20,765 bases of DNA from a virus. The notes beneath the pieces are model-generated. The model made no database searches and was not told the DNA's origin. It saw only the letters and a list, made by a program, of their open reading frames with translations. The position numbers and the translations under genes are program-made. Where the stretch lies: the IMG/VR virus record IMGVR_UViG_3300033146_000621, positions 1 to 20,765 of that record. One strand, written 5' to 3'. Below are positions 9,013-16,882 of this stretch, piece by piece (position 1 is the stretch's first letter; each line of letters begins with the position of its first letter).

Positions 9013-10389
9013 GCTAAGGGCAGTAATCTCCCCTGTAGCATTTATATTACCATCTACATTTAAATCCCCACTAATATTATTAGGGTCTAAGTTACCTTCA
9101 TGCCATACTATGTTACCATTAAAGTCCAAATCTACATTAGGCGAAGAGCCAGCTGGAACTACAGTAATAGTACCTTCATAGCCACCCCCATTAGTAATCT
9201 TAATATTATTATCCTCTATCTGAACTAAGTTAGGGCCACTAGTATTACCAAATGTTTGTTCTTCAGTAAATAAATTAGTAGTAGTTGTTAAAGCTGCTTC
9301 ATCTATATTCTCCTTATCTGCAGCTGATAATACACCAGCTTGTGAAGTGGTAGCAGCAGCTAGGGTTGTATCTGCACCAGTAGAAGATGTAATAGTTACA
9401 TCAACTGCTGTAGTTGTATTGCCTAAATCAGTTATACCATCACTTAAGTATACTACATCGCCCCTATTATCAGTATCATTAACAAATATTTCACCCCTAT
9501 TTACACCTAATAAACTAGTATTACTATTTATTACAGTATACCTTACGTCATCGTCTACGACAGTAGTAGGGGAATGGTATTTAACTTCAATATGGTGAGT
9601 TTTACCTAAGGAACTATAGTACATATCAGCAAATATCTCAGGTACATCAGTTGTGCTTTTAATTGATTGAATAACTGTAACAGTTAAACCAGCATCTTTT
9701 AGAGATATATTTAATAGGAAAGAACCGTATGCAGAGTTAACTGCTATTACTTCTGTTAAATAATCAGCTGAACTAACCTGGTCATGATACATTATCCTTA
9801 CTTCATTATCACTACTATTGGCTTTAGATATTTTAGGAGAATTATATACAATAGTACTATTAGCTAGATTATCTAAATTGGTTTTATCTGTAGCAGTCAT
9901 TGCACCAGCCAAAGTAGTAGTTGCTGCATTAATAGTACCGTCAGTACCTGTATCAGATTCAACTATAACGTGGTCTGCTTGATGGTCTATACTAATATTA
10001 GTATTACCACCGCCACCACCAGTTGCATTAAGGGTATCCCCAACCATTTCTAAGCCTGTACCTACTTTAATACCTCCTTTAATTGTATCTGTAGCAGTAG
10101 GTAACCCATCCCAAAAACTAGGGGGTGGATTAGTACCTAAGAAGTCTGAATAAGCTATTATGTCCCCACCTTCATTAGCAAATGCTATATCTGAACCATC
10201 TGTTTGCCTAACTATTAAGGCTTTATTAGTAGAGTCATATTCAAAGAATGCTTCTAACCATGAGCCTGAGCCTCCTGTACTTATAAAACCCCCACCAGTA
10301 GATATAACATTGTTAATATTAAAATCCCTGAGTATCTTTGACCTAGGTAAAGCTGGTACTTTTATTGTTCTTCTGTTAATTTGTTTCAT
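8713..10389 (-). CDS. Tail fibre/spike with C-terminal peptidase S74 intramolecular chaperone
   Basis: 558 residues. The last 99 residues (460-558) are a peptidase S74 / intramolecular chaperone auto-processing domain. It shows SSDTRLKQNIKELPNGLDVI, then RPVSFNW, GLIAQEVEGVTPEIV and DYVKLIPYLIKAVQELSAEL. In this family the domain helps a trimeric fibre fold and then cuts itself off at the conserved Ser of the SDxRLK motif, here about Ser461 (family knowledge; cleavage here is inferred). The body contains two related segments ending AGAMTATDKTNLDNLA (about 160-176) and AGVLSAADKENIDEAA (about 349-364), a common phage-fibre motif. The N-terminus is Gly/Ser-rich (STGGGFISTGGSGSW). The start lies 5 nt after the hub gene's TAG, with no Shine-Dalgarno. 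Assignment as an S74-processed appendage is strong; its receptor is unknown. Confidence 0.9.
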   Translation of the reverse strand: MKQINRRTIKVPALPRSKILRDFNINNVISTGGGFISTGGSGSWLEAFFEYDSTNKALIVRQTDGSDIAFANEGGDIIAYSDFLGTNPPPSFWDGLPTATDTIKGGIKVGTGLEMVGDTLNATGGGGGNTNISIDHQADHVIVESDTGTDGTINAATTTLAGAMTATDKTNLDNLANSTIVYNSPKISKANSSDNEVRIMYHDQVSSADYLTEVIAVNSAYGSFLLNISLKDAGLTVTVIQSIKSTTDVPEIFADMYYSSLGKTHHIEVKYHSPTTVVDDDVRYTVINSNTSLLGVNRGEIFVNDTDNRGDVVYLSDGITDLGNTTTAVDVTITSSTGADTTLAAATTSQAGVLSAADKENIDEAALTTTTNLFTEEQTFGNTSGPNLVQIEDNNIKITNGGGYEGTITVVPAGSSPNVDLDFNGNIVWHEGNLDPNNISGDLNVDGNINATGEITALSSSDTRLKQNIKELPNGLDVISRLRPVSFNWNKEAVKLNSRKDIDSFNTGLIAQEVEGVTPEIVGSIYNKYKGVDYVKLIPYLIKAVQELSAELSLLQND

Positions 10390-10394
10390 AATTA

Positions 10395-12566
10395 CTAATT
10401 TGATTCGTCTTCAATTACATTAAACACATCCTTATTAACTTCCCTTAACTTAGTAGAGAATGTATTATTATAAGTACTCCATTCAGCACCATAACATTGC
10501 ATTAACCTGTCTGAAGTAAATTGTTCAGCATCTGTAAAAAGATTAAGTACAGGGTTAGCTATTGTTTTGTTATCAAATACTACATTATCTATTTCTATCC
10601 TAGGTTCATTATAATTAGATATAACTGTATTCAATACTGAATTCTCAAAGGTATAATAGACTGGGTCTAGCGAATCATCTAAAACTTTAGTATATATTCT
10701 ATCTGCATAGAAATACCCATCCCTTGGAGCTGGCCTCATAAAACTACCACGTTGTATATCATTGTTATCATAAGTGCCGTGTCTCAATTCTATTGTTTTA
10801 CCTTCTTCTTTAGCTAGCTTGTTAACGTCTGAAGTTATTACTACATCTTCTGAATCCTCTGGTTCCCCAGTTAGTAGGTTTATAATAAGGTTACATTTAA
10901 AATCTTTATACCTTATATCTAGCACTTGTGTGTCTACTGTCATTTCTTTCAATACCTCTACTGTAACCCTACCTTCTACAGTAGGTGCAGTATCGTCAGT
11001 AATATACCCTATAGGTATAAGTACACCCTTAACATACCCACCCCTAGTCCTACTAGATGGGGATAACCATGTATCAGACTTAACAGTTGTACCTGTACTA
11101 TCCCCCACTAAATCTACATTAGCTATGTATTCAAAGCTACCTATACTAACCTTCAGTTTAAGTTGGTGGTCTGCTATGTCTATGGGAGTATACCCCTCAT
11201 AACACTCTGAAATTCTAAAGTACACACTAAAGTCAACACTTAAGTAAGCATGATAGAAATCCCCATATGGTTTAGGGTCTAAAGGGTGTCCTGGTGTAGA
11301 GAGTAGGTTATTACCTAGTACATAGGGAGTATAAGCAGTTGTTTTGAAAAGAGAATCCCCTGACGTATCATTTACAAGGTTTGTAGATTTTATATACAAT
11401 TCTTCCCCTTCAGCTAGGATACCCCTAACAGAGTCTCCTTTATTCTTTTTAATAAAATAAGCACTAGTTGTATCAAGTATCTCATAGTCTATATCAAGGT
11501 CTTGGTAAAACCATTCTGACCAGAATACAGAGTCACAATCTGCAGTATTATCATATATTAGTTCAAACATATACTCAGGACAATCCTCATACCCACAGAA
11601 CTTATCCTGCTCTAATGGTATATCAAATATCTTCCCGATAGAGTACTTAGAGTAGTTTAGCTGTAAGTTATTAACAGGGTCTGTAAAAGTAAAAGATTGA
11701 CCTGTACCTGTATAGTCCATATCATACCTTATATCATATATATTTGCTATATGAGGAACTGTAGTAAAAGCAACGTAAGACCAGTCTGTGGTACTATACT
11801 CCTTTACAATCATGTCTGAGCTTTCAGCCAGTGTATTTACATCATATATGTACAAACTAGCGTCTTTAGGATTTAACCTCATCTGTAACCCTAAACTTTG
11901 TAGTATACTATTGACAGTTTCCTTAAGTGTCATTGGGTCCCCTAATTCGTCATAGTAGTTACCTTGGTGTACTAGTAGCTGGTGTAATACGGTTTCCTCC
12001 TCAATTATAGGGACTAGTGTATCATCTTTCTCTACTAACTGTTTATTAGTTACTATGTATAGAGCATTATACTCTAATTCAGTTAAAGCTAAGCACCTAG
12101 TTATTACATTATAAGCTGTATCTATACCTTCATATCTAGCAGTAGTAGTAGGGTTAATATACTTAATCCTATCTAACAAGGCTATACCGTCATTAGCTGT
12201 AAACTGTATAGGGTAATTCCTATATTCAGAATATGTTTCTTCATACATCTCTGGGTCTAACCAACCTACCCATATCAAATCATTATTAAGGTATAACTTA
12301 ATCTTATACTTCTTTAAATCAACTGTGTATAGGTCTAAGAACTGCATCTCAGTAGCACTATTCAAACTAATAGTCATACCTGAACCTATAGCCCCACTGT
12401 ACATATCTAAATCATTCAAGTTTATAATAACAGGGTCTTCAGTACCACATACCTCTGTAATACCACCTGACCAATTATCTTCAAGTAGGTCTAACCTAAA
12501 CTTCTGACCAGTTAATGGTAATCCATCTAACCCGTCATATTCTAACCTATATTTTACTTCAAACAT
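10395..12566 (-). CDS. Baseplate hub / distal tail-associated protein (putative)
   Basis: 723 residues, first gene after the tape measure, the position of the Dit/Tal (hub) proteins in siphophages. The N-terminal 150 residues are beta-rich with LIWVGWLDPEMYEE and YPIQFTANDGIALLDRIKY near 97-135, a pattern I associate with hub-like proteins of Bacteroidota phages (recalled, not searched). The middle (about 195-260) has a helical stretch, MTLKETVNSILQSLGLQMRL, then a strand pair SLYIYDV; the rest is beta-rich with no catalytic motif or coiled coil visible. No lysozyme or peptidase signature was found. The start ATG at 12566 follows a 223-nt non-coding gap that carries the duplicated element; an in-frame-independent 50-codon ORF ends 1 nt upstream. 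Role inferred mainly from position and size; it could be a Dit-Tal composite or simply a large minor tail protein. Confidence 0.75.
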   Translation of the reverse strand: MFEVKYRLEYDGLDGLPLTGQKFRLDLLEDNWSGGITEVCGTEDPVIINLNDLDMYSGAIGSGMTISLNSATEMQFLDLYTVDLKKYKIKLYLNNDLIWVGWLDPEMYEETYSEYRNYPIQFTANDGIALLDRIKYINPTTTARYEGIDTAYNVITRCLALTELEYNALYIVTNKQLVEKDDTLVPIIEEETVLHQLLVHQGNYYDELGDPMTLKETVNSILQSLGLQMRLNPKDASLYIYDVNTLAESSDMIVKEYSTTDWSYVAFTTVPHIANIYDIRYDMDYTGTGQSFTFTDPVNNLQLNYSKYSIGKIFDIPLEQDKFCGYEDCPEYMFELIYDNTADCDSVFWSEWFYQDLDIDYEILDTTSAYFIKKNKGDSVRGILAEGEELYIKSTNLVNDTSGDSLFKTTAYTPYVLGNNLLSTPGHPLDPKPYGDFYHAYLSVDFSVYFRISECYEGYTPIDIADHQLKLKVSIGSFEYIANVDLVGDSTGTTVKSDTWLSPSSRTRGGYVKGVLIPIGYITDDTAPTVEGRVTVEVLKEMTVDTQVLDIRYKDFKCNLIINLLTGEPEDSEDVVITSDVNKLAKEEGKTIELRHGTYDNNDIQRGSFMRPAPRDGYFYADRIYTKVLDDSLDPVYYTFENSVLNTVISNYNEPRIEIDNVVFDNKTIANPVLNLFTDAEQFTSDRLMQCYGAEWSTYNNTFSTKLREVNKDVFNVIEDESN

Positions 12567-12567
12567 C

Positions 12568-12720
12568 TTATATCGATTTATAAGTTAATAGCCTAAGTAT
12601 TATGGAGTATAGGCACTGTGTATCCCCTTTTCTAAGTATCATAATATTATGTTTTAATGTTAGCCTAGTGTATGCTCGTAGAATGCTCGAGAAGGCCCTT
12701 TTTAGCCTGTTTAAGGGCAT
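12568..12720 (-). CDS. Possible 50-residue ORF upstream of the hub gene (doubtful)
   Basis: An ATG at 12720 opens a 50-codon frame ending TAA at 12568-12570, leaving one base before the hub ATG. That tight stop/start spacing would suit a translated leader. The predicted peptide (starts MPLNRLKRAF) is basic and has no recognised family. It overlaps the duplicated non-coding element, and copy 1 of that element does not preserve this frame, which argues against coding. Most likely a chance ORF or short leader peptide. Confidence 0.2.
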   Translation of the reverse strand: MPLNRLKRAFSSILRAYTRLTLKHNIMILRKGDTQCLYSIILRLLTYKSI

Positions 12721-12782
12721 AACTCTATCTGAGTGGTATATACACATAGGAAATTGATTACATGGCCTTAAAAGGCCTTATT
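12677..12782 (-). repeat. Duplicated non-coding intergenic element, copy 2
   Basis: Lies in the 223-nt gap 12567-12789 between tape measure and hub. On the minus strand it starts AATAAGGCCTTTTAAGGCCA and ends TTCTACG, with the same block order and 99-nt block spacing as copy 1 (7508-7613). Here the left arm TTTAAGGCCAT can pair with ATGCCCTTAAA about 50 nt further on (one mismatch in 11). GGCCTTTTAAGGCC at its start is also self-complementary. No clear promoter of the Bacteroidota type (TTTG / TAnnTTTG) is visible on the minus strand in this gap. Terminator, processing site or regulatory RNA are possible roles. Confidence 0.6.
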
Positions 12783-12789
12783 CTAATCC

Positions 12790-15051
12790 TTATATTACTT
12801 TGTTTAGTTTACGGTCATAGTTATTAAGTACCCCAACTAAGTCTGTACCCTTTATCTTAAACTGTACTTGATCAGATGTACCTGCATTAATCATCTTAAA
12901 CAGGTTAGCTTGTTGTGCTTGATTAAGTATCATTTCCCCAGAGTTAACCCTAGCTAGTACCCTATCCCCAGTTAAGGAGCTACCACTTACTATACCACCT
13001 TCAGCATAAGTATCTGTCCTAGCCTTCTGTATCACACCTTTAAAGGTAGCTAAACCAACAGTAGCTGCAAACAATAAACCAACATAACCCTTTTTAATAG
13101 TCTCATGTGCTATCATAGCTTCGACAGCTAAGGCTAATAACTGCTGAGTTATCTGTTGCATTGTCCCTACTATCATGTCTGCAAAAGCTAGCATATCTGT
13201 ATCCCCAGTAGCAACTAGTTGAGTTATAGCTGAACTCACACCCTGTAAAGCTGTTTGAAGAGCATATGCAGCATTAGCTGAATCTGTTAGGAAAGTAACT
13301 AAATCTAACTTACTTAAGTCCTGTATCCAATTACCTGTATCTATCTTACCAGGGCCTGCTAAAGTAGTTGCAGAAGGTGTTTTGACATTAGTATACTTCT
13401 CACGTAGGTGCCCAGGAGTCATAAAGTCTAGATTCTTATACTGATTCTTTAACCAGTTTAAGTACTCTAGTTCAGCAGCTTTCCTATTCTCAATATACTT
13501 ATTATCTATCTTAAGCTTCTCTAAAGCTGTTAACTCGTTATTCCTTAACTCTACTATCCTAGCTAATTCGTAATACCTAAGTTTAAGTTTGTAAACCTTC
13601 TCAGCATTATCTTTATTCATTACTATAGAATGCCTAAGATTCTCTAACTCCTTATCTTGGGCTGCCCTATGAAATGCTATAATCTTCTCTTCCTCTATTC
13701 TATTGTACTCTAACTGGGCATTCCTTTCCCTTTCAGCATCTGCTAAAGGCTTATAAACAGCTAATAATTGTTTGTAAAGACCTATCCTAGTAATAATGTC
13801 CTTAGACTCTGGTAACATACCTAAGTAGTCTAACTGACCTTTAATAGCCTTTTCTTTTGAAATATTAGATTTAAGCCTATCCAACTCTTTAAGGAACTTA
13901 ACACTTCTCTCTAACCCTTTGACTTGACCTTCAACTTCTTTTAACTCCCTATGAAGTCTTATAGTACCTAATATTTGTTGTATCAGTATTAAGAATGCTG
14001 CTATAGGACCACCGTACCTTGCTATGACAGTTCCTAAAAATTGTAGACTTTTTCCTAATTTTAAGAATATTCCTGTAGACCCAAATATTTTATAGCTTGA
14101 TATTACCCCCTTTATAGACTTCCATAAATTTGAGAATGCAGCTATTAACCTACTACCTATAGTAGTACCTATAGCTTTAAATACAACACTTAAACCAGCT
14201 AAAGAACCTATTAATACTTTAATAGAGCCAGTACCAAATGTTAGTATCTTAAATAAACTATTGAAACTGTTAGCTAATTCCCCTATTGCTGCTACAGACT
14301 TATCAACCCCTTTATATATTACTTTATCAAATTCCCCTGATTGTAAACGTTTAGAGAATTCATCAACTTTATTCAATAAATCATCGAATATACCTGTAGC
14401 AGATATCTTCTTATATAGTAGGACTAAGAAGTCTTGCCAAGCTGTCTTTAGTCTCTGTACTTTAGTTTGAGTAGTTTCAGCTACACCACCTGCCTTCTCT
14501 AACTCCTGTGTGGCTATATTAGCTACAGCACTTGTAAAGCTATAACCGTCTGCCAACTCTTTATTTAACCTCTTTATGCTTATACCTAAGTTATCTATCC
14601 TAAGCTTAGATTGTTTAGACAAGCCTTCAACCATTGAATCAAACATATATTCAAATGATTCCCCTGTCTGTTGAGCCCTTAGTCTAACAAAATTAAGTAG
14701 TGTCCCTAACTGTTGTAGTGGTAAGTTAAAGTTATTAAACTTTACAGCAGCTTGCATTAGCTGTAATTTACTTATAGTACCATCTACTTGAGATTGTAAT
14801 GTCCTCAAATAATTGGCATCAGCAAACTGTTTAAATGCCCTCTCTACACCTTCAGTAGCAGACCCTAATTCATATACTTGTTTTACAAACTTAGTTAGCT
14901 CAGATATAGCAAAAGCTGCAGCAATATAACTGCCCAGCTTCCTAAACATGCTTTGTAACCCAGTTACATCATTCTTAACCTTTTTAATATTCTTGTTAAA
15001 CCCTGATGTATTTAAGCCCAAATGTGCCCTTATGTTGAACGATTTAGCCAT
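12790..15051 (-). CDS. Tape measure protein
   Basis: 753 residues. Tape measure proteins scaffold the tail tube and set its length. The N-terminus (FNIRAHLGLNTSGFNKNIKK, then VTGLQSMFRKLGSYIAAAFA) is typical of the family. Long helical and coiled-coil stretches follow, with Lys/Glu/Leu-rich helices at about 370-550. Hydrophobic segments appear near residues 270-300, 345-365 and 635-665, as expected for a protein later inserted in the host envelope. The C-terminus has the family motif AEGGIVSGSSLTGDRVLARV followed by NSGEMILNQAQQANLF. At about 0.15 nm per residue the tail would be roughly 110 nm (rule of thumb, inference). Its ATG overlaps the upstream chaperone stop by 8 nt, which suggests translational coupling. 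A 223-nt non-coding gap follows. Confidence 0.93.
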   Translation of the reverse strand: MAKSFNIRAHLGLNTSGFNKNIKKVKNDVTGLQSMFRKLGSYIAAAFAISELTKFVKQVYELGSATEGVERAFKQFADANYLRTLQSQVDGTISKLQLMQAAVKFNNFNLPLQQLGTLLNFVRLRAQQTGESFEYMFDSMVEGLSKQSKLRIDNLGISIKRLNKELADGYSFTSAVANIATQELEKAGGVAETTQTKVQRLKTAWQDFLVLLYKKISATGIFDDLLNKVDEFSKRLQSGEFDKVIYKGVDKSVAAIGELANSFNSLFKILTFGTGSIKVLIGSLAGLSVVFKAIGTTIGSRLIAAFSNLWKSIKGVISSYKIFGSTGIFLKLGKSLQFLGTVIARYGGPIAAFLILIQQILGTIRLHRELKEVEGQVKGLERSVKFLKELDRLKSNISKEKAIKGQLDYLGMLPESKDIITRIGLYKQLLAVYKPLADAERERNAQLEYNRIEEEKIIAFHRAAQDKELENLRHSIVMNKDNAEKVYKLKLRYYELARIVELRNNELTALEKLKIDNKYIENRKAAELEYLNWLKNQYKNLDFMTPGHLREKYTNVKTPSATTLAGPGKIDTGNWIQDLSKLDLVTFLTDSANAAYALQTALQGVSSAITQLVATGDTDMLAFADMIVGTMQQITQQLLALAVEAMIAHETIKKGYVGLLFAATVGLATFKGVIQKARTDTYAEGGIVSGSSLTGDRVLARVNSGEMILNQAQQANLFKMINAGTSDQVQFKIKGTDLVGVLNNYDRKLNKVI

Positions 15052-15460
15052 TTTTACTTACGTTAAATTTATCCATAATCCTTTTCCTTGCTTCTTTTAA
15101 TCTAGCCTCTTTAGCCTTATTACCACTACTTGTTTGAATACCAGAACTTGTCTCGTTATTTGAGTTTACCCCATGGTCCCCACTTGTCTCGTTATTTGAG
15201 CTTGTCTCATGGTCCCATTCAAACTTCATAATATCAACAGGTTTAATAGGCTTAGTGGATTGAGTAGCTACTACAGCATGATTCTGTAATCTCAACATTT
15301 CCCACTTTTCTTTATATGCTTTATAGTAGGCATCTGATAAATAACTTACCTCTTCTACAGACATTTCATCAAGGAAATAATTAGGATCTATCCCACAATT
15401 AAACACTACGAAACCGTAAATCTCCCTTATTCTAAGTTTAACTTTATCCTGCGAATCCAC
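15044..15460 (-). CDS. Tail assembly chaperone, downstream (T-like) part, probably made by -1 frameshift
   Basis: 138 residues counted from a GTG at 15460. The same frame is open upstream to the slippery site at 15478, adding VETDSE, so it is probably translated mainly as the C-terminal part of a G-GT-like fusion of about 234 residues rather than from GTG. Conserved-looking features are MSVEEVSYLSDAYYKAY, WEMLRLQNHA and KPVDIMKFEWD, the pattern seen in second tail-chaperone proteins that bind the tape measure. A low-complexity Asn/Ser/Thr-rich linker with an imperfect 12-residue tandem duplication (NNETS repeated) precedes a basic helical end KAKEARLKEARKRIMDKF. Lies between the first chaperone frame and the tape measure, which it overlaps by 8 nt. 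Confidence 0.85.
   Translation of the reverse strand: MDSQDKVKLRIREIYGFVVFNCGIDPNYFLDEMSVEEVSYLSDAYYKAYKEKWEMLRLQNHAVVATQSTKPIKPVDIMKFEWDHETSSNNETSGDHGVNSNNETSSGIQTSSGNKAKEARLKEARKRIMDKFNVSKNG
15146..15217 (-). repeat. Imperfect tandem repeat, 36-nt unit, in chaperone linker
   Basis: The 19-base string ACTTGTCTCGTTATTTGAG (plus strand) is at 15146-15164 and again, identically, at 15182-15200, and CATGGTCCC recurs with the same 36-nt offset (15172, 15208). The unit encodes 12 residues (WDHETSSNNETS versus GDHGVNSNNETS) in the chaperone's disordered linker. The near-perfect DNA match suggests a recent duplication. Confidence 0.85.
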
Positions 15461-15474
15461 TTCGCTATCTGTCT

Positions 15475-15750
15475 CTACTTTTTTTTTGAACCCTCATTTA
15501 GTTTAGCAAACTCTTCTAGTATACTTTCCTCCTCTTCTATTATATCTACAAACTCTTCAAAAGTAAATTCAAAGTCCTTATTAGAGGATTTTAATATACA
15601 CCATAAGAATAATACCTGATCTTTGATGGTTGCTATTTCAGTCACTTGTTTGCCAGTAATATCTTCAAATAAGAACATAGCCCTATAAGAATGTGACTTT
15701 AATTTATATTTACTGCCTTTTATTTTAATACTAACTACTTTATTCATCAT
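15475..15750 (-). CDS. Tail assembly chaperone, upstream (G-like) part
   Basis: About 91 residues from the MMNKVVSIKIKG start (ATGATG at 15750). An upstream ATG at 15813 would add 21 residues but that leader is mostly the GC-rich hairpin, so the shorter start is preferred. Features are SHSYRAMFLFEDITGKQ, then LFLWCILKSSN, an acidic FTFEEFVDIIEEEESILEEF, and the ending GSKKK. This matches the short alpha-helical chaperone that coats the tape measure in siphophages. Just before its TAG stop lies an A_AAA_AAG heptamer in frame, with a long frame open in -1. The position between tail tube and tape measure is diagnostic. Confidence 0.85.
   Translation of the reverse strand: MMNKVVSIKIKGSKYKLKSHSYRAMFLFEDITGKQVTEIATIKDQVLFLWCILKSSNKDFEFTFEEFVDIIEEEESILEEFAKLNEGSKKK
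15478..15487 (-). other. Programmed -1 ribosomal frameshift site (A_AAA_AAG)
   Basis: The minus strand reads TCA AAA AAA AAG TAG in the chaperone frame: nine A then G, directly before the stop. A_AAA_AAG is the classic -1 slippery heptamer. After a slip the reading continues GTA GAG ACA GAT AGC GAA GTG into the downstream chaperone frame with no stop. The downstream frame has no ATG at its head, only GTG. All this fits lambda G/GT-type tail chaperones. No stimulatory structure was checked. Confidence 0.85.
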
Positions 15751-15786
15751 TAATTCTTTTAACTTACATACTAACTTTAAAGCTAT

Positions 15787-15807
15787 AACCCCGCAGGAAG
15801 CGGGGCT
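15787..15807 (-). terminator. GC-rich hairpin just after the tail tube gene (attenuator or mRNA-stabilising stem)
   Basis: CCCCGC-TTCCT-GCGGGG on the minus strand gives a 6-bp all-GC stem, extended to 8 bp by an A-U and a G-U pair, in otherwise AT-rich DNA. It begins 12 nt after the tail-tube stop. There is no run of U after it, so it is not a strong intrinsic terminator; partial termination or 3'-end protection of the tail-tube message is more plausible (inference). Confidence 0.55.
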
Positions 15808-15818
15808 AAGCATTTAAT

Positions 15819-16460
15819 TTATGATAAATCCAATGTAACAGCTATTGGTGTATCAACCACCACAGCAGCTTGTCTATCTATTTGGTCACTATCATTGTAG
15901 CCAACAATGTGCCAAGTTCCTTCAGTGAGTTTAAATGTAACACCACCTGTTTCGTACATTATCCTACGACCTGTTTCTTCAACAAATACATAAGTAGGGT
16001 TAGGAGTACTAACTGCAGCTACTACATGTACATCTATAATGTTTGTACCAGTAATTGCAAGTTTACCTCTACCTGACATTTGTATCGAGTAGGAGGCATT
16101 CTCACTATCTGGTGCATTCTTAGACACTGATGTAATTATAGCTTGACCTGCGATAGTAAATGAATCTGTACCTTCTTTATAGGTTGATTCAATATCTACG
16201 ATAGTCTTGCTTAACATCAAGTCTAAAAGTTCTGCATAGTTCAAGTAATTTACATCATCATAGAGATTGAATAGGGCATCAACTGATACTGACCAGCTGA
16301 ACCTACCATACTCTGATGAAGCAAAATCCCCAGAACCTTTGCAACTTATTTCTCTAACGGTATTAGTAATTTCTATTGTATGCGAAGTAGCACAGCCAAT
16401 TACTTGACCGCCAACGCTTAACAGTATATCACCACCGTCTATTACCTTATCTGTGAACAT
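15819..16460 (-). CDS. Major tail tube protein
   Basis: 213 residues. The first 140 residues resemble the TP901-1-type major tail protein family: GGDILLSVGGQVIGCATSHT, EITNTVREISCKGSGDF, and YGRFSWSVSVDALF, followed by AELLDLMLSKTIVDI and ITSVSKNAPDSENASYS. Such proteins stack as hexamers to form the tail tube. From about residue 145 an extra domain of some 70 residues (VFVEETGRRIMYETGGVTF, EGTWHIVGYNDSDQIDRQAA) extends the core; it may decorate the tube exterior. ATG at 16460 is 13 nt after the preceding gene's stop, with no Shine-Dalgarno. A GC-rich hairpin follows the stop. Location between the tail completion gene and the chaperones is canonical. Confidence 0.9.
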   Translation of the reverse strand: MFTDKVIDGGDILLSVGGQVIGCATSHTIEITNTVREISCKGSGDFASSEYGRFSWSVSVDALFNLYDDVNYLNYAELLDLMLSKTIVDIESTYKEGTDSFTIAGQAIITSVSKNAPDSENASYSIQMSGRGKLAITGTNIIDVHVVAAVSTPNPTYVFVEETGRRIMYETGGVTFKLTEGTWHIVGYNDSDQIDRQAAVVVDTPIAVTLDLS

Positions 16461-16473
16461 AGTTCTATTTATT

Positions 16474-16872
16474 TTATTTTATATTAAACATAAGTTGTTG
16501 ATAGTAGACGCTTTCAGTATAACCTTCATCAGCACCTACTAGCATTACCTTACTAATATTTATACTCTCTACTTCCCCAGTAATGCAAATTAATGCATCC
16601 CTTACAGCTTGGGCTAAATCAACAGCTTGAAAATATTGTGTAGCATAGCAAGTTAATTCTATACTAACTATATCTTGTTTGCAGTTGTTACAACCTTTTG
16701 TCTCTAAAGGCTCTAAAGAAGATCTGTGCATAACTATCAGTGGGTAATCTATATTTTTACCACTGCTATCCTTATCAGGGACAACATCAGGGAATATCTT
16801 ATTCCCTACTATACTTAGTATTACAGGGTCACTATAAAGTACACTGAATACAGCTTTAAGTATTTTCAACAT
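16474..16872 (-). CDS. Tail completion / tail terminator protein (DUF3168-like)
   Basis: 132 residues from MLKILKAVFSVLYSD; the frame could extend to an ATG at 16914 inside the upstream gene, but the start at 16872, 10 nt after the gp10-like stop, fits the family better. Pattern: short N-terminal helix, SDPVILSIVGNKIFPDVVP, then DYPLIVMHR, QDIVSIELTCYAT with AVDLAQAVRDAL, and a final strand YYQQLMFNIK. DUF3168/gp17-like proteins of this pattern cap the tail tube and join it to the head. A C-N-N-C pair (CNNCKQ) lies in the middle. Family assignment by eye; position is strongly supportive. Confidence 0.75.
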   Translation of the reverse strand: MLKILKAVFSVLYSDPVILSIVGNKIFPDVVPDKDSSGKNIDYPLIVMHRSSLEPLETKGCNNCKQDIVSIELTCYATQYFQAVDLAQAVRDALICITGEVESINISKVMLVGADEGYTESVYYQQLMFNIK

Positions 16873-16882
16873 AATTGTTATT

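Noticed and set aside
12764-12782. Strong intrinsic terminator after the tape measure from GGCCTTTTAAGGCC
   Set aside because: The arms pair but leave only a 2-4 nt loop and there is no U run downstream; kept only as part of the duplicated element.
15751-15813. N-terminal extension of the first chaperone from ATG 15813
   Set aside because: The 21 extra residues (MLSPASCG...) are encoded by the GC-rich hairpin and do not look like the family's start; MMNKVVSIK fits better.
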